A stretch of DNA of 64,000 bases from Paractinoplanes tereljensis (GTDB taxonomy: Bacteria; Actinomycetota; Actinomycetes; Mycobacteriales; Micromonosporaceae): contig NZ_BOMY01000033.1 of assembly GCF_016862435.1 (NCBI RefSeq), positions 248,001 to 312,000 of the forward strand, written 5' to 3'. The translations under genes were made by a program, and so were the position numbers. This document shows, one piece after another, positions 8,054 to 16,206 of the stretch. The stretch's first letter is position 1; every line of letters begins with the position of its first letter. A model generated the notes under the pieces. That model worked only from the letters and a program-made list of their open reading frames with translations, made no database searches and was not told the DNA's origin.

Positions 8054-8697
8054 ACACGGCGCTGTGGGACCTGTACGCCCGGTGCTACGACGTGATCGCG
8101 CGTCTGACGCCGTACGAGCGGATGGTCTTGACCTTGATCTCCGAAGTTCCCGAAGGGGCCGGGCGGGTGCTGGATGCCGGGTGCGGGACCGGGAATCTGA
8201 CCCGGGCGCTGCGGGCGCGCGAGCCGGGGGAGATCGTCGCGGTGGACATGTCGCCGGTGATGCTGGAGCGGGCCCGGCGCAAGAATCCCGGGGCCACCCA
8301 CCTGCGCGTGGATCTCGACGGTGACCTGGCCGAACTGCCCGGCACCTTTGACGCGATCGTGTGCGGGAACGTGCTCTATTCGCTGGCCGATCCGGCCCGG
8401 TCGATGGCCTTGCTCATCTCTCGGCTGAACCCCGGCGGGCGGCTGGTGGTCACCACGCCGCGTGATGGGGCCGGAACCGGGGTGATTCTGCGTGACCACA
8501 TCCGTTCACGCGGCGTGCTCTCACTCGGGCGGATCATCCTGCCGCTGCTCGTTGTCGGGGTGATCAACGTGCGGCTGCTGCGCGACTCGGCCCACCACTT
8601 CCTCACCCGCGACCAGCTCCGGGACATGCTGGCGACCGACGACATCCGCCTCACCTACAGCTCTCAGGCGTGGCTGGCGGTCCATCAGGCGCGGTAG
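8050..8697 (+). CDS. Class I SAM-dependent methyltransferase
   Basis: A 215-residue protein. SAM-binding motif I (VLDAGCGTGNLTRAL), the acidic end of strand 2 (VAVDMSP) and the post-motif FDAIVCGNVLYSL are intact. The C-terminus carries a hydrophobic stretch (LGRIILPLLVVGVINVRLL), which could bind membranes or a lipophilic substrate. The GTG start overlaps the stop of the FeeM-like gene by four bases, suggesting methylation of its acylated product. That link is inference. Confidence 0.85.
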   Translation: MNTALWDLYARCYDVIARLTPYERMVLTLISEVPEGAGRVLDAGCGTGNLTRALRAREPGEIVAVDMSPVMLERARRKNPGATHLRVDLDGDLAELPGTFDAIVCGNVLYSLADPARSMALLISRLNPGGRLVVTTPRDGAGTGVILRDHIRSRGVLSLGRIILPLLVVGVINVRLLRDSAHHFLTRDQLRDMLATDDIRLTYSSQAWLAVHQAR

Positions 8698-8706
8698 CGT
8701 TTCGCT

Positions 8707-9156
8707 ATGCCCAGCGTGTACGAAGCGGCCGGCGGCACCGCGGGCCTGACCCGGCTGGCGGCGGCCTGGCACGCCCGGGTGCTGGCCGACGAGGTGGTGA
8801 GCCACGCGTTCAGCCACGGCTACCACCCGGAGCACACCGCCCGCCTGGCCGACTACTGGGCCGAGGCCCTCGGCGGGCCCGCCGCCTACACGTCTCAGCA
8901 CGGCGACGAGACCACGGTCGTGCGCATGCACAGCGGGAACGGCCCGCACGAGGAGATGGACCGGCGGGCGATCGCCTGCTTCGACGCGGCGCTGACCGAT
9001 GCCGGATTCACCACCGATCCGCTGCGCCAGGTCCTGCACGACTACTTCGCGTGGGCGACCACCACGACGATGAATCGCTACCACCGCTCACCCGACGACG
9101 TGCCCGCCGACCTGGCCCTGCCGCGCTGGTCCTGGGACGGCCTGGAGCATCAGTAG
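8707..9156 (+). CDS. Group II truncated haemoglobin (GlbO-like)
   Basis: A 149-residue 2-over-2 globin. The conserved segment LADYWAEALGGPAAYTSQHGDETTVVRMHSGNG includes the proximal histidine in MHSGN, and WSW near the C-terminus is also typical. Such proteins bind O2/NO and protect against oxidative or nitrosative stress. The gene follows the methyltransferase by nine bases and may be co-transcribed. The end overlaps the decayed chemoreceptor on the other strand by seven bases. Confidence 0.88.
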   Translation: MPSVYEAAGGTAGLTRLAAAWHARVLADEVVSHAFSHGYHPEHTARLADYWAEALGGPAAYTSQHGDETTVVRMHSGNGPHEEMDRRAIACFDAALTDAGFTTDPLRQVLHDYFAWATTTTMNRYHRSPDDVPADLALPRWSWDGLEHQ

Positions 9157-9692
9157 CGGAACGTGCCGACCAGGGCGGTCAGGTCGGCCGCCAGCTTGGA
9201 CAGGTTGGTCGCGGCCTGCTGGGTGGTGCCGGCGATGTCCGCGGTCGACGACGCCACGTCGGCCACCCCGGTGATCGTGTGCGCGACGTCCCCGCTGTTC
9301 GCGGCGGTCATCAGCACGTCTTTACCGCCCACGGCGTACGTGTAGGGCTCGATGATCTTTTCGGCCTTGGTGTTCTTCGGGACCAGGTAGTAGTCGCCGG
9401 TGCCCTCGACGGTGTAGTCGGTCAGCGGGGCGAGGCTTATCGTGCTGCCGTCGCGATACCAGTACGGGATGAACCGGCCGGTGGCGTCGTGGCCGGTCTT
9501 GTTGCGGTAACTGCTGTCCTGGCCGTCGAACGCGTTCGGCTCCCAGCCGGTCCAGACCCCCAGGTAATCGGTGTGCGCCGCGAGCACGGCCCGCAGCTCG
9601 GCCGAGGCGATCTTGCGGCTGCCGTCGGTCAGCGACAGCGCGTCGGTGGCCTGCGCGACGTCGCGGGCGGTGCCGAGGCCGCCCTGCACCAA
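9150..9692 (-). pseudogene. Decayed methyl-accepting chemotaxis protein (5' truncated, internally deleted)
   Basis: The 180-codon open frame starts inside a dCache ligand-binding domain (YLGVWTGWEPNAFDG, YRNKTGHD, GRFIPYWYRDG, YYLVP, EPYTYAVGGKDVLMT). It then jumps in frame directly to the extreme C-terminus of a chemoreceptor (NSGDVAHTITGVADV...LSKLAADLTALVGTFRY). The second transmembrane helix, HAMP domain and nearly all of the signalling hairpin are missing. Upstream, the frame continues about 30 codons (ERNATQVQEL) to a TAA without a proper start or transmembrane helix, so the 5' part is also lost. It cannot signal through CheA. Whether the fragment is expressed is unknown. Confidence 0.85.
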
Positions 9693-9813
9693 CTCCTGGA
9701 CCTGAGTGGCGTTGCGCTCGGCGACCTCACCGGCGTCTGATCGTGAACCGGAACCGGCGCACCCAAACCCCCTACCGCAGGACAGACGACACCTAACTGT
9801 TCGGTCGGGCGGT

Positions 9814-10506
9814 TCAATGACTTAACGGCTTCTCCCACGCAGTTACGTGGTCGGTGCTGGCGCTGGTGAACGGGGTGCGGTGCCAGTCCGACCAGCGCTC
9901 CCGGAGGGTCAGCCCGGCGATCCGGGCCATCAGGTCGAGCTCGGCCGGCCAGACGTAGCGGTGCGGCGAGGAGAAGGCGTGGGTTTCCCCGTCGATGGTC
10001 CAGCGGTGGTGCGAGATCGCGATCTGGGTGGCCAGGTCGTACTCCTCGACGCCTCGGTGTTCCGGGGTCTCGACGAAGACGCGCTCCCGCATCTGGGGGA
10101 TGTAGTTCTCGACGACGAAGCAGCCGCCGGGGCGCAGGTGGGCGGCGGCGTTCTCGAAGGCGCGCACCTGCTCGTCCTGGGTGACCAGGTTCGTGATCGT
10201 GTTCCGCAGCAGGTAGACCAGGTCGAACATCCGGCCCAGGCGGGTCGTCGCATAGTCGCCGACGATGGTGTGGTCCACGTGGGCGGCCATGGCGGGGGAG
10301 AGCTCTATCCCGTACACCTCGAGCCCCTGGTTTTGCAGTGGTTTGGCGATGCGGCCGGTGCCGATGCCGAATTCCAGGGCCGCACCGCCGGGCGCGAGCC
10401 CAGCGAGGAAGCTCACGGTGGCGTCGATCAGCGTCGGTTCGAACAGCTCCGGCCACAGGATGGCGTAGTGCGCGGCGATCCACTCGCCGAAGTGGGTCTC
10501 GGCCAT
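9814..10506 (-). CDS. Class I SAM-dependent methyltransferase
   Basis: A 230-residue protein with motif I (ALEFGIGTGRIAKPL), strand-2 acid (VYGIELSP), and FDLVYLLRNTITNL as the post-motif region. The C-terminal half contains TIDGETHAFSSPHRYVWPAELDLMARIAGL, typical of small-molecule methyltransferases that use an accessory beta-sheet. The substrate is unknown. Transcribed divergently from the DinB-like gene, with only 20 bp between start codons. Confidence 0.85.
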   Translation of the reverse strand: MAETHFGEWIAAHYAILWPELFEPTLIDATVSFLAGLAPGGAALEFGIGTGRIAKPLQNQGLEVYGIELSPAMAAHVDHTIVGDYATTRLGRMFDLVYLLRNTITNLVTQDEQVRAFENAAAHLRPGGCFVVENYIPQMRERVFVETPEHRGVEEYDLATQIAISHHRWTIDGETHAFSSPHRYVWPAELDLMARIAGLTLRERWSDWHRTPFTSASTDHVTAWEKPLSH

Positions 10507-10526
10507 GCCGATTAGTGTTCCGGCCC

Positions 10527-11072
10527 ATGGCCAAGCGAGCGAACCTGTTTCCCGCCGACGACGATCCCCGCACCGACGGGCTGCACCAGGGCGACGAGCG
10601 GGCCACGCTCGTCGCGTTCCTTCGCGACCAGCGGCTCACGCTGCAGGTCAAGTGCGGCGGCCTCACTGCCTCGGATCTCGCCGCGCGTTCGGTGCCGCCG
10701 TCCACCATGTCGCTGCTGGGGCTGGTGCGGCACTGCGCGGACGTGGAACGGCAATGGTTCCGGCAGCGGCTGGCCGGCCTGGACGTTGCTTTGCGTTTTC
10801 AGACCGCAGCCTCTCCCGACGGCGACTTCGACGGTGCGGTCGCTGATGCCGCGGTGGTGGCGGAGGCCTGGCAGGCGTGGCGGGAGGAGTGCTCCTTCAC
10901 CGACACGTTTGTGGCGGCCGCACCCGATCTGGCCGTGGTCTACGAGGGTGTGCCCGGCGTCGGGCGGATCTCGCTGCGCGAGGTCCTGGTCCACATGATC
11001 GAGGAGTACGCCCGGCACAACGGTCACGCCGACCTGCTCCGCGAGCGGATCGACGGCCGGATCGGCCAGTAG
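10527..11072 (+). CDS. DinB-like (DUF664) family protein
   Basis: A 181-residue four-helix-bundle protein. The family marks are an early LVAFLRDQRLTLQVKCGGL helix, SLLGLVRHCADVERQWFRQRL with a metal-ligand histidine, and the C-terminal LVHMIEEYARHNGHADLLRERIDG with HxxxH-type ligands. DUF664 proteins are putative metal- or thiol-dependent (mycothiol/bacillithiol) transferases. The start at ATG 10527 is chosen because the longer reading has no homology. Confidence 0.85.
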   Translation: MAKRANLFPADDDPRTDGLHQGDERATLVAFLRDQRLTLQVKCGGLTASDLAARSVPPSTMSLLGLVRHCADVERQWFRQRLAGLDVALRFQTAASPDGDFDGAVADAAVVAEAWQAWREECSFTDTFVAAAPDLAVVYEGVPGVGRISLREVLVHMIEEYARHNGHADLLRERIDGRIGQ

Positions 11073-11166
11073 CGGGGGATCAGTTATCCCTGGTTGAGCT
11101 GGGCCTTCATCCGGTGCGGCGGATGCGGTGGACTGACTTCACCGACGTCTGCAGGGGAGTCTCGCC

Positions 11167-12051
11167 ATGACCGGATGGACCGCAAGCCAACTGCCCGACC
11201 TGACCGGGAAGACGGTGTTGATCACCGGGGGAGGCCGGGGGCTGGGCCTGGTCACCGCCCGGGAGCTGGGCCGGGCCGGAGCCCGGGTCGTGCTGGCCGT
11301 GCGCGACGTCTCCGGGGCCCGGTCGGTGGATTTCGACGTCCGCCGCCTTGACGTGGCCGACCTCGACGCGGTCCGAGACTTCGCCGGCTCTTGGAGCGGC
11401 GCCCTCGATGTTCTGATCAACAACGCCGGGGTGATGGACATCCCGGCGTCCCGAACCGCGCAGGGCCTGGACGTGCAGACCGCGACCAACTACTTCGGGC
11501 CGTACGTGCTGACCAACCTGCTCCTGCCACACCTGACCGACCGGGTCGTGACGGTCACCAGCCAGCTGCACCGGACTGGGAAGGTCTCTCTGGACGATCT
11601 GGACTGGCGGTCCCGGCGCTACAGCCGGATGGGGGCCTACGAGGCCTCCAAGCTGGCCGTGGTGCAGTTCTCGCTGGAGTTGCAGCGCCGTCTCGAAGCC
11701 GCGGGCAGTCCGGTGCGCTCGGTTCTCGCCCACCCGGGGATCGCCCGGACGGCGCTGGCCGCGCACTCCCGCTCGAACGTCATCAACCGGCTGCGCTTCC
11801 TGACCAACGACGCCGAACAGGGCGCCCGGCCGATCCTTTATGCCGCCACCCAGGACGTGCCCGGCAACGCCTATGTCGGGCCGGGCGGATTCGGCGGGCT
11901 CAAGGGCTATCCCGCGCTCGGCCGCCCCAGCAAAGCGGGTAGGGACACGGCCGCGGCGGCCGCACTCTGGGCGGCCACCGCCACGCTGACCGATGCCGGT
12001 CAGCGGGTGGGCTGGACGACCGCGGCCTCGCGGATCCGGCCGTCCCGGTGA
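11167..12051 (+). CDS. Short-chain dehydrogenase/reductase (retinol dehydrogenase-like)
   Basis: A 294-residue Rossmann enzyme. The cofactor motif TGGGRGLGLVTA, the NNAG motif (LINNAGVM), the catalytic serine in VTVTSQLH and the YEASK pair (YxxxK) are all present. The length and the C-terminal YVGPGGFGGLKGYPA are typical of the RDH/WWOX-like group of actinobacterial SDRs. The substrate is unknown. The 3' end overlaps the convergent small gene by 52 bp. Confidence 0.9.
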   Translation: MTGWTASQLPDLTGKTVLITGGGRGLGLVTARELGRAGARVVLAVRDVSGARSVDFDVRRLDVADLDAVRDFAGSWSGALDVLINNAGVMDIPASRTAQGLDVQTATNYFGPYVLTNLLLPHLTDRVVTVTSQLHRTGKVSLDDLDWRSRRYSRMGAYEASKLAVVQFSLELQRRLEAAGSPVRSVLAHPGIARTALAAHSRSNVINRLRFLTNDAEQGARPILYAATQDVPGNAYVGPGGFGGLKGYPALGRPSKAGRDTAAAAALWAATATLTDAGQRVGWTTAASRIRPSR

Positions 12052-12428
12052 CAGCCGGCCACGATCAGGCTCAGCAGATCGATTTCCGCACCGGCCAGTT
12101 CCGCTGCCAGACGCCGGGACCAGCTCGGCGCCGACCACCACCGCTGCCGCAGCGCCGAGTCAAGCACCGGCCACCACCGAGCCGGCGCCGAACCCAGCGC
12201 CTCCACCGCGGCGAGCCGCAGGCCGGAGTCCCCATCGCGGGCCACCACCAGCAACGCCTCGGCCGCCACGCCGGGGCCGACATCCGCCCGCACCCATGCG
12301 AGCGACGGCGGGCCGGACAGATAATCACGTTCGGGTTGGTCGTGCTTGTCTGCCGACAGACCAAGGAGCCACCGGCGCAGGGCCATGCCCACCGCTGTCC
12401 CGCCCACTGGCGTACCCCCGTCCCGCAT
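12000..12428 (-). CDS. Small HEAT-repeat-like hypothetical protein
   Basis: A 142-residue protein from ATG 12428. The segment VAAEALLVVARDGDSGLRLAAVEALGSAPARWWPVLDSAL looks like one or two HEAT/armadillo helices. The rest has no motif I recognise. Codon use is acceptable, but the overlap of 52 bp with the SDR gene on the other strand lowers confidence. A GC hairpin lies between it and the downstream-facing DHFR-family gene. Confidence 0.5.
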   Translation of the reverse strand: MRDGGTPVGGTAVGMALRRWLLGLSADKHDQPERDYLSGPPSLAWVRADVGPGVAAEALLVVARDGDSGLRLAAVEALGSAPARWWPVLDSALRQRWWSAPSWSRRLAAELAGAEIDLLSLIVAGCHRDGRIREAAVVQPTR

Positions 12429-12491
12429 AGGATTCGGCCATTCTGTCGCTCGCGAACCGGCCGGGCGACCGCATTCCCGTCGACCTGACCA

Positions 12492-12521
12492 GCGCCGCGC
12501 CGGCCATGGACGGCGCGGCGC
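12492..12521 (-). terminator. GC-rich stem-loop, probable terminator of the DHFR-family gene
   Basis: GCGCCGCGCCG (12492-12502) pairs perfectly with CGGCGCGGCGC (12511-12521) around an 8-nt loop. It starts 12 bp beyond the stop codon of the leftward DHFR-family gene. There is no U-tract. Confidence 0.55.
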
Positions 12522-12532
12522 GGCATCGTCGG

Positions 12533-13093
12533 TCAGGCGTCCTGGACGAGGGCGTAGGTCGACAGGATCAGGTTGTCTCCTACGGGCTGGGTGCTGGTCA
12601 GGCGGAGCGACCGGGGAGTCTCGTCGAACAGGCGGCCGCCGCGGCCGGCCAAGAACGGGAACGCGATCAGGCGTATCTCGTCGGTCAGGTTTTCGGCCAG
12701 TAGGGTGCGGGCCAGCTGGGTGCTGGCGTTCACCACGATGTCGCCGTCGATCTCCTCCTTCAGTTTTGGGATCAGGTCGGTGCTGATCACCGTCGTGGGG
12801 CCCCAGGTGGGCTCGGGCACGGCGGTGGAGGACACGACGTACTTCGGGAGGGCTCGCAGCCGGTCGGCCCAATCGCCGGTGCGGGTCGTCCAGCGTGCGG
12901 CCAGGTATTCGTAGCTGCGGCGGCCCAGCAGCAGCGCCGCGCTGCGGGTGGCCTCCTCGTGGCCGGCCTGGGCCCAGGCCGCCCGGTCGCGGTCGCCGAT
13001 GCGGTTGAACCAGCCGCCGATGCCCTCCTCGCCGGTCGGGTCCTGCACAACGCCGTCGAGGGTGATGTTCTGGCTTACCACTATGTTTCCCAT
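12533..13093 (-). CDS. Dihydrofolate reductase family protein (RibD C-terminal-like)
   Basis: A 186-residue protein. The start motif MGNIVVSQNITLDGVVQDP, LLLGRRSYEYLAARW, YVVSSTAVP and DIVVNASTQLARTL show the DHFR/RibD reductase fold with an NADPH site. Family members in actinobacteria are mostly orphan reductases and not folA. The start is ATG 13093. It is divergent from an ECF sigma gene, an arrangement that suggests the reductase is a target of that sigma factor. Confidence 0.88.
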   Translation of the reverse strand: MGNIVVSQNITLDGVVQDPTGEEGIGGWFNRIGDRDRAAWAQAGHEEATRSAALLLGRRSYEYLAARWTTRTGDWADRLRALPKYVVSSTAVPEPTWGPTTVISTDLIPKLKEEIDGDIVVNASTQLARTLLAENLTDEIRLIAFPFLAGRGGRLFDETPRSLRLTSTQPVGDNLILSTYALVQDA

Positions 13094-13102
13094 GCCGTTA
13101 CC

Positions 13103-13136
13103 GACACCGCGACCCCCGCGAAGGTGTCGCGGTGTC
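13103..13136. repeat. Inverted repeat between the DHFR-family and ECF sigma genes
   Basis: GACACCGCGAC (13103-13113) and GTCGCGGTGTC (13126-13136) are perfect 11-bp arms with a 12-nt spacer. They sit in the 67-bp gap between divergent starts. This could be an operator or overlapping promoter elements read by the adjacent sigma factor. Confidence 0.55.
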
Positions 13137-13160
13137 CATACCTGTGTGGGAGAGGCCGAT

Positions 13161-14039
13161 GTGAACGGGGACGACTTCCGGGAGCTCACCGAGCCGTACC
13201 GCCGGGAGTTGTGGGTGCACTGCTACCGGATGCTCGGGTCGGTGCAGGACGCCGATGACGTCCTGCAGGACACGCTGCTGGCGGCCTGGCAGGGGCTCGC
13301 CGGTTTCGAGGAGCGGGCGTCGATGCGTACCTGGCTCTATCGGATCGCGACCAACCGCTGCCTGAACGCTCGCCGGTCGGCGGCGCGGCGGCCCGCCGCC
13401 GCCTGGGATGTGCCGGGGGTCGAACTGCCGGAGCCGACCCGGCTCGGCGAGGTGGTCTGGTTGGAGCCGCTGCCGGAGGACCGGTACGAGGAGGCCGAGA
13501 ACGTCTCGCTGGCCTTCGTCACCGCCCTGCAGACGCTGCCGCCCCGGCAGGTCGCCGTGCTGATCCTGCGCGATGTTCTCGCGTTCAGTGGCGAGGAGGT
13601 GGCCGGGATGCTCGACACCAGCCTGGACGCGGTCAAGGGCGCCCTCAAACGAGCCCGGGCCACCCTCCGCGACCGGCCGGCGGTGGAACCGCCGCCCGCC
13701 GCCGGGTCGCCGGCCGAGGCCGCGGTGGTCGCGAAGTTCGTCCGGGCCTGGGAATCGGCCGACGTCGACGCGTTGGTGGACCTGCTGACCGACGACGTGT
13801 TCATGTCGATGCCGCCGATGCCCTACGAATACCAGGGGCGGGAGCGGGTGGCCGCCTTCTGCGCCGGCCTGTTCCGAGCCGGCCGCCGGTTCGACCTGGT
13901 GCCGACCAGGGCGAACGGCCAGCCGGCGTTCGTCGCCAAGCTGCGCGGCACCGGCGCGTTGACCGGGCTGTACGTGCTCACCCTGGCCGGCGACCGCGTC
14001 AGCGCGATGACCCGGTTCGGCACGCGGGAGAAGCCCTAG
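13161..14039 (+). CDS. ECF sigma factor with C-terminal SnoaL-like domain (SigG-like)
   Basis: A 292-residue sigma-70 factor. Region 2 is ELWVHCYRMLGSVQDADDVLQDTLLAAWQGLAGFEERASMRTWLYRIATNRCLN. Region 4 is LQTLPPRQVAVLILRDVLAFSGEEVAGMLDTSLDAVKGALKRARATL. A SnoaL/NTF2-like domain follows (about residues 190-290, VRAWESADVDALVDLLTDDVFMSMPP). This fused architecture is known in mycobacterial SigG/SigJ-type factors, where the extra domain tunes activity in place of a separate anti-sigma. GTG 13161 has GGGAGAGG upstream; GTG 13146 is possible. Confidence 0.9.
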   Translation: MNGDDFRELTEPYRRELWVHCYRMLGSVQDADDVLQDTLLAAWQGLAGFEERASMRTWLYRIATNRCLNARRSAARRPAAAWDVPGVELPEPTRLGEVVWLEPLPEDRYEEAENVSLAFVTALQTLPPRQVAVLILRDVLAFSGEEVAGMLDTSLDAVKGALKRARATLRDRPAVEPPPAAGSPAEAAVVAKFVRAWESADVDALVDLLTDDVFMSMPPMPYEYQGRERVAAFCAGLFRAGRRFDLVPTRANGQPAFVAKLRGTGALTGLYVLTLAGDRVSAMTRFGTREKP

Positions 14040-14207
14040 CCTCAGCGACGCCCGCCAATGGTTATCGGGTTGATGATCTGTGGTCTAGGCAACGTCCGAC
14101 AGGAATGTTTCCATCTGTACGTACCACGGACGCCTGTCCGCAACTAAGCACTTCCATGATCCACCCAGCGCGCACCGGTTGCGGTGGCGCAGAAGGAGGA
14201 CACCACA

Positions 14208-15332
14208 GTGCGCACCCCTGTCGGCCGTACCCTGGCCGTTGTCATTGCCGCCACCACGGCCGTCGCCATGGCGGCCTGCTCGCCCCCGGAGAAGAAGAAC
14301 GACGATGCCGCCGCCGGCAGCGCGGCCACCGCGACCAGCGCCGCCGACCTCGGTGGCCTCGACGCTCTGATCGCCGCGGCCAAGAAGGAGGGCGAGCTCA
14401 ACGTCATCGCGTTGCCGCCGACCTGGGCGAACTACGGCGAGATCATCAAAGCCTTCGGCGACAAGTACGGCATCAAGGTGAACTCGGCCCAGCCCGACGG
14501 GTCCAGCCAGGACGAGATCAACGCCGCCAACCAGCTCAAGGGCCAGGACAAGGCGCCGGACGTGTTCGACCTCGGCGGCTCGGTGGCCTCGGCCAACACC
14601 GCGATGTTCGCGCCGTACAAGGTGGCCACCTTCGCTGACATCCCGGACGCCCTCAAGGAGGCCGCCGGTACCTGGGTGAACGACTACGGCGGCTACATGT
14701 CGATCGGTTACGACAGCGCCAAGGTGCCGGCCCCGACCAGCGTGGCCGACCTGCTGAAGGCCGAGTACAAGGGCAAGGTCGCGCTGAACGGTGACCCGAC
14801 CCAGGCCGGCGCCGCCTTCGGTGGCGTGCAGATGGCCGCCCTGGCCAACGGCGGCTCGGTCGACGACATCACCAAGGGCGTCGAGTTCTTCGGCAACCTC
14901 AAGAAGGCCGGCAACTTCCTGCCGGTCGACCCGACCGCCGCGACCATCGAGTCCGGACAGACCCCGGTCGTGTTCGACTGGGACTACCTGAACGTGGCCG
15001 AGGCGGCCAAGCTCAAGACCTGGAAGACCTTCGTGCCGTCCGGTGCGGTGCTCGGCTCGTACTACGTGCAGGCCATCAGCAAGGACGCCCCGCACCCGGC
15101 CGCCGCGCGGCTGTGGGAGGAGTTCCTCTACTCCGACGACGGCCAGAACCTGTGGCTGAAGGGCGGCGCCCGCCCGGTCCGCGCCGAGGCCATGCAGAAG
15201 GCCGGCACGATCGACGCGACCGCGTTCGCCGCGCTGCCGAAGATCGAGGGCACCCCGGTCGTCCCGACCGAGGCGCAGAACACCAAGGCCAAGGAGTACC
15301 TGACGGCGAACTGGGCCAAGACCATTGGCTAG
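14208..15332 (+). CDS. ABC transporter substrate-binding lipoprotein (PotD/iron-type)
   Basis: A 374-residue lipoprotein. The lipobox AMAAC follows a hydrophobic signal (TLAVVIAATTAVAMAAC). The mature protein has the type-2 periplasmic-binding fold of the spermidine/putrescine/Fe3+/thiamine group (ALPPTWANYGEIIKAFGDKYGIKVN, DVFDLGGSVASANTAMFAPYKV, SIGYDSAKVPAPTSVADLLKAEYKGKVAL). The start is GTG 14208, because AGGAGG at 14194-14199 lies eight bases upstream; the earlier GTG 14184 has none. First gene of a four-gene importer operon. The ligand is not determinable. Confidence 0.9.
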   Translation: MRTPVGRTLAVVIAATTAVAMAACSPPEKKNDDAAAGSAATATSAADLGGLDALIAAAKKEGELNVIALPPTWANYGEIIKAFGDKYGIKVNSAQPDGSSQDEINAANQLKGQDKAPDVFDLGGSVASANTAMFAPYKVATFADIPDALKEAAGTWVNDYGGYMSIGYDSAKVPAPTSVADLLKAEYKGKVALNGDPTQAGAAFGGVQMAALANGGSVDDITKGVEFFGNLKKAGNFLPVDPTAATIESGQTPVVFDWDYLNVAEAAKLKTWKTFVPSGAVLGSYYVQAISKDAPHPAAARLWEEFLYSDDGQNLWLKGGARPVRAEAMQKAGTIDATAFAALPKIEGTPVVPTEAQNTKAKEYLTANWAKTIG

Positions 15333-16206
15333 TCAGGCCGTAGCGGCCCCGCGGCGAAAGCTGCGGGGCACCGCACTGCTGGGGACAGTGCCGTTCTTCG
15401 CGTACGTGACGATCTTCCTGGTCATCCCGACGCTGGTCGTGGTGATCGGGGCGTTCGCCGGGGACGACGGCGGGGTCAGTTTCGCCAACGTGAAAGCGCT
15501 GACGAACGACTACATTCTCGACGCGTTCGGGCGCAGCATCGTGCTGTCCGCGGTGAGTGCCGTGATCGGCGCGATCGGCGGGGCGCTTCTCGCGTACGCC
15601 CTGGTGACCTCCAAAGCCGGCGGCGTTCTCCGCCGGGTGGTCACCTCGGCGGCCGGTGTCCTCGCGCAATTCGGCGGGGTCACGCTCGCGTTCGCCTTTC
15701 TGGCGACGATCGGGCTGAGCGGTTTCGTCACGGTCTGGTTGAAAGACCATCTGAGCATTGATCTGTACGCGAACGGCGTGTGGCTGTTCGAACTGCCGGG
15801 TCTGATCCTGATCTACACGTACTTCCAGATCCCGCTGATGCTCATCGTGTTCCTGCCGGCCCTGGACGGTATTCGTCCGCAGTGGCGGGAAGCCTGCGAA
15901 AGCCTCGGCGCCACCACCTGGCAGTACTGGACGCGGGTCGCCGGGCCGCTGCTCGCTCCCGCTTTCCTGGGTTCCACGCTGCTGCTTTTCGCCAACGCTT
16001 TTTCGGCGTACGCGACGGCGGCCGCCCTGGTCAGCCAGGGCAGCCCGATCATTCCGTTGCAGATCCGCGGGGCCCTGACCAGCGAGGTCGTCCTCGGCCA
16101 GCAAAATCTGGGCAAGGCGATGGCGCTCGGCATGGTGATCGTGGTGGCGGTCGTGATGGGGCTCTACTCGCTGCTGGAGAGAAGGACCGCGAAATGGCTG
16201 GGGTGA
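15325..16206 (+). CDS. ABC transporter permease (spermidine/iron type), subunit 1
   Basis: A 293-residue membrane protein with about six helices and the EAA loop (REACESLGATTWQYWTRVAGPLL) that docks to the ATPase. It belongs to the PotB/FbpB-like permease branch. The apparent start is TTG 15325, overlapping the binding-protein stop by eight bases; no better in-frame start is nearby, so translation is likely coupled. Confidence 0.88.
   Translation: MASQAVAAPRRKLRGTALLGTVPFFAYVTIFLVIPTLVVVIGAFAGDDGGVSFANVKALTNDYILDAFGRSIVLSAVSAVIGAIGGALLAYALVTSKAGGVLRRVVTSAAGVLAQFGGVTLAFAFLATIGLSGFVTVWLKDHLSIDLYANGVWLFELPGLILIYTYFQIPLMLIVFLPALDGIRPQWREACESLGATTWQYWTRVAGPLLAPAFLGSTLLLFANAFSAYATAAALVSQGSPIIPLQIRGALTSEVVLGQQNLGKAMALGMVIVVAVVMGLYSLLERRTAKWLG

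Noticed and set aside
14184..14207. Earlier start of the binding-protein gene at GTG 14184
   Set aside because: It would include the AGGAGG ribosome site in the coding region and spoil the lipoprotein signal; GTG 14208 fits both.
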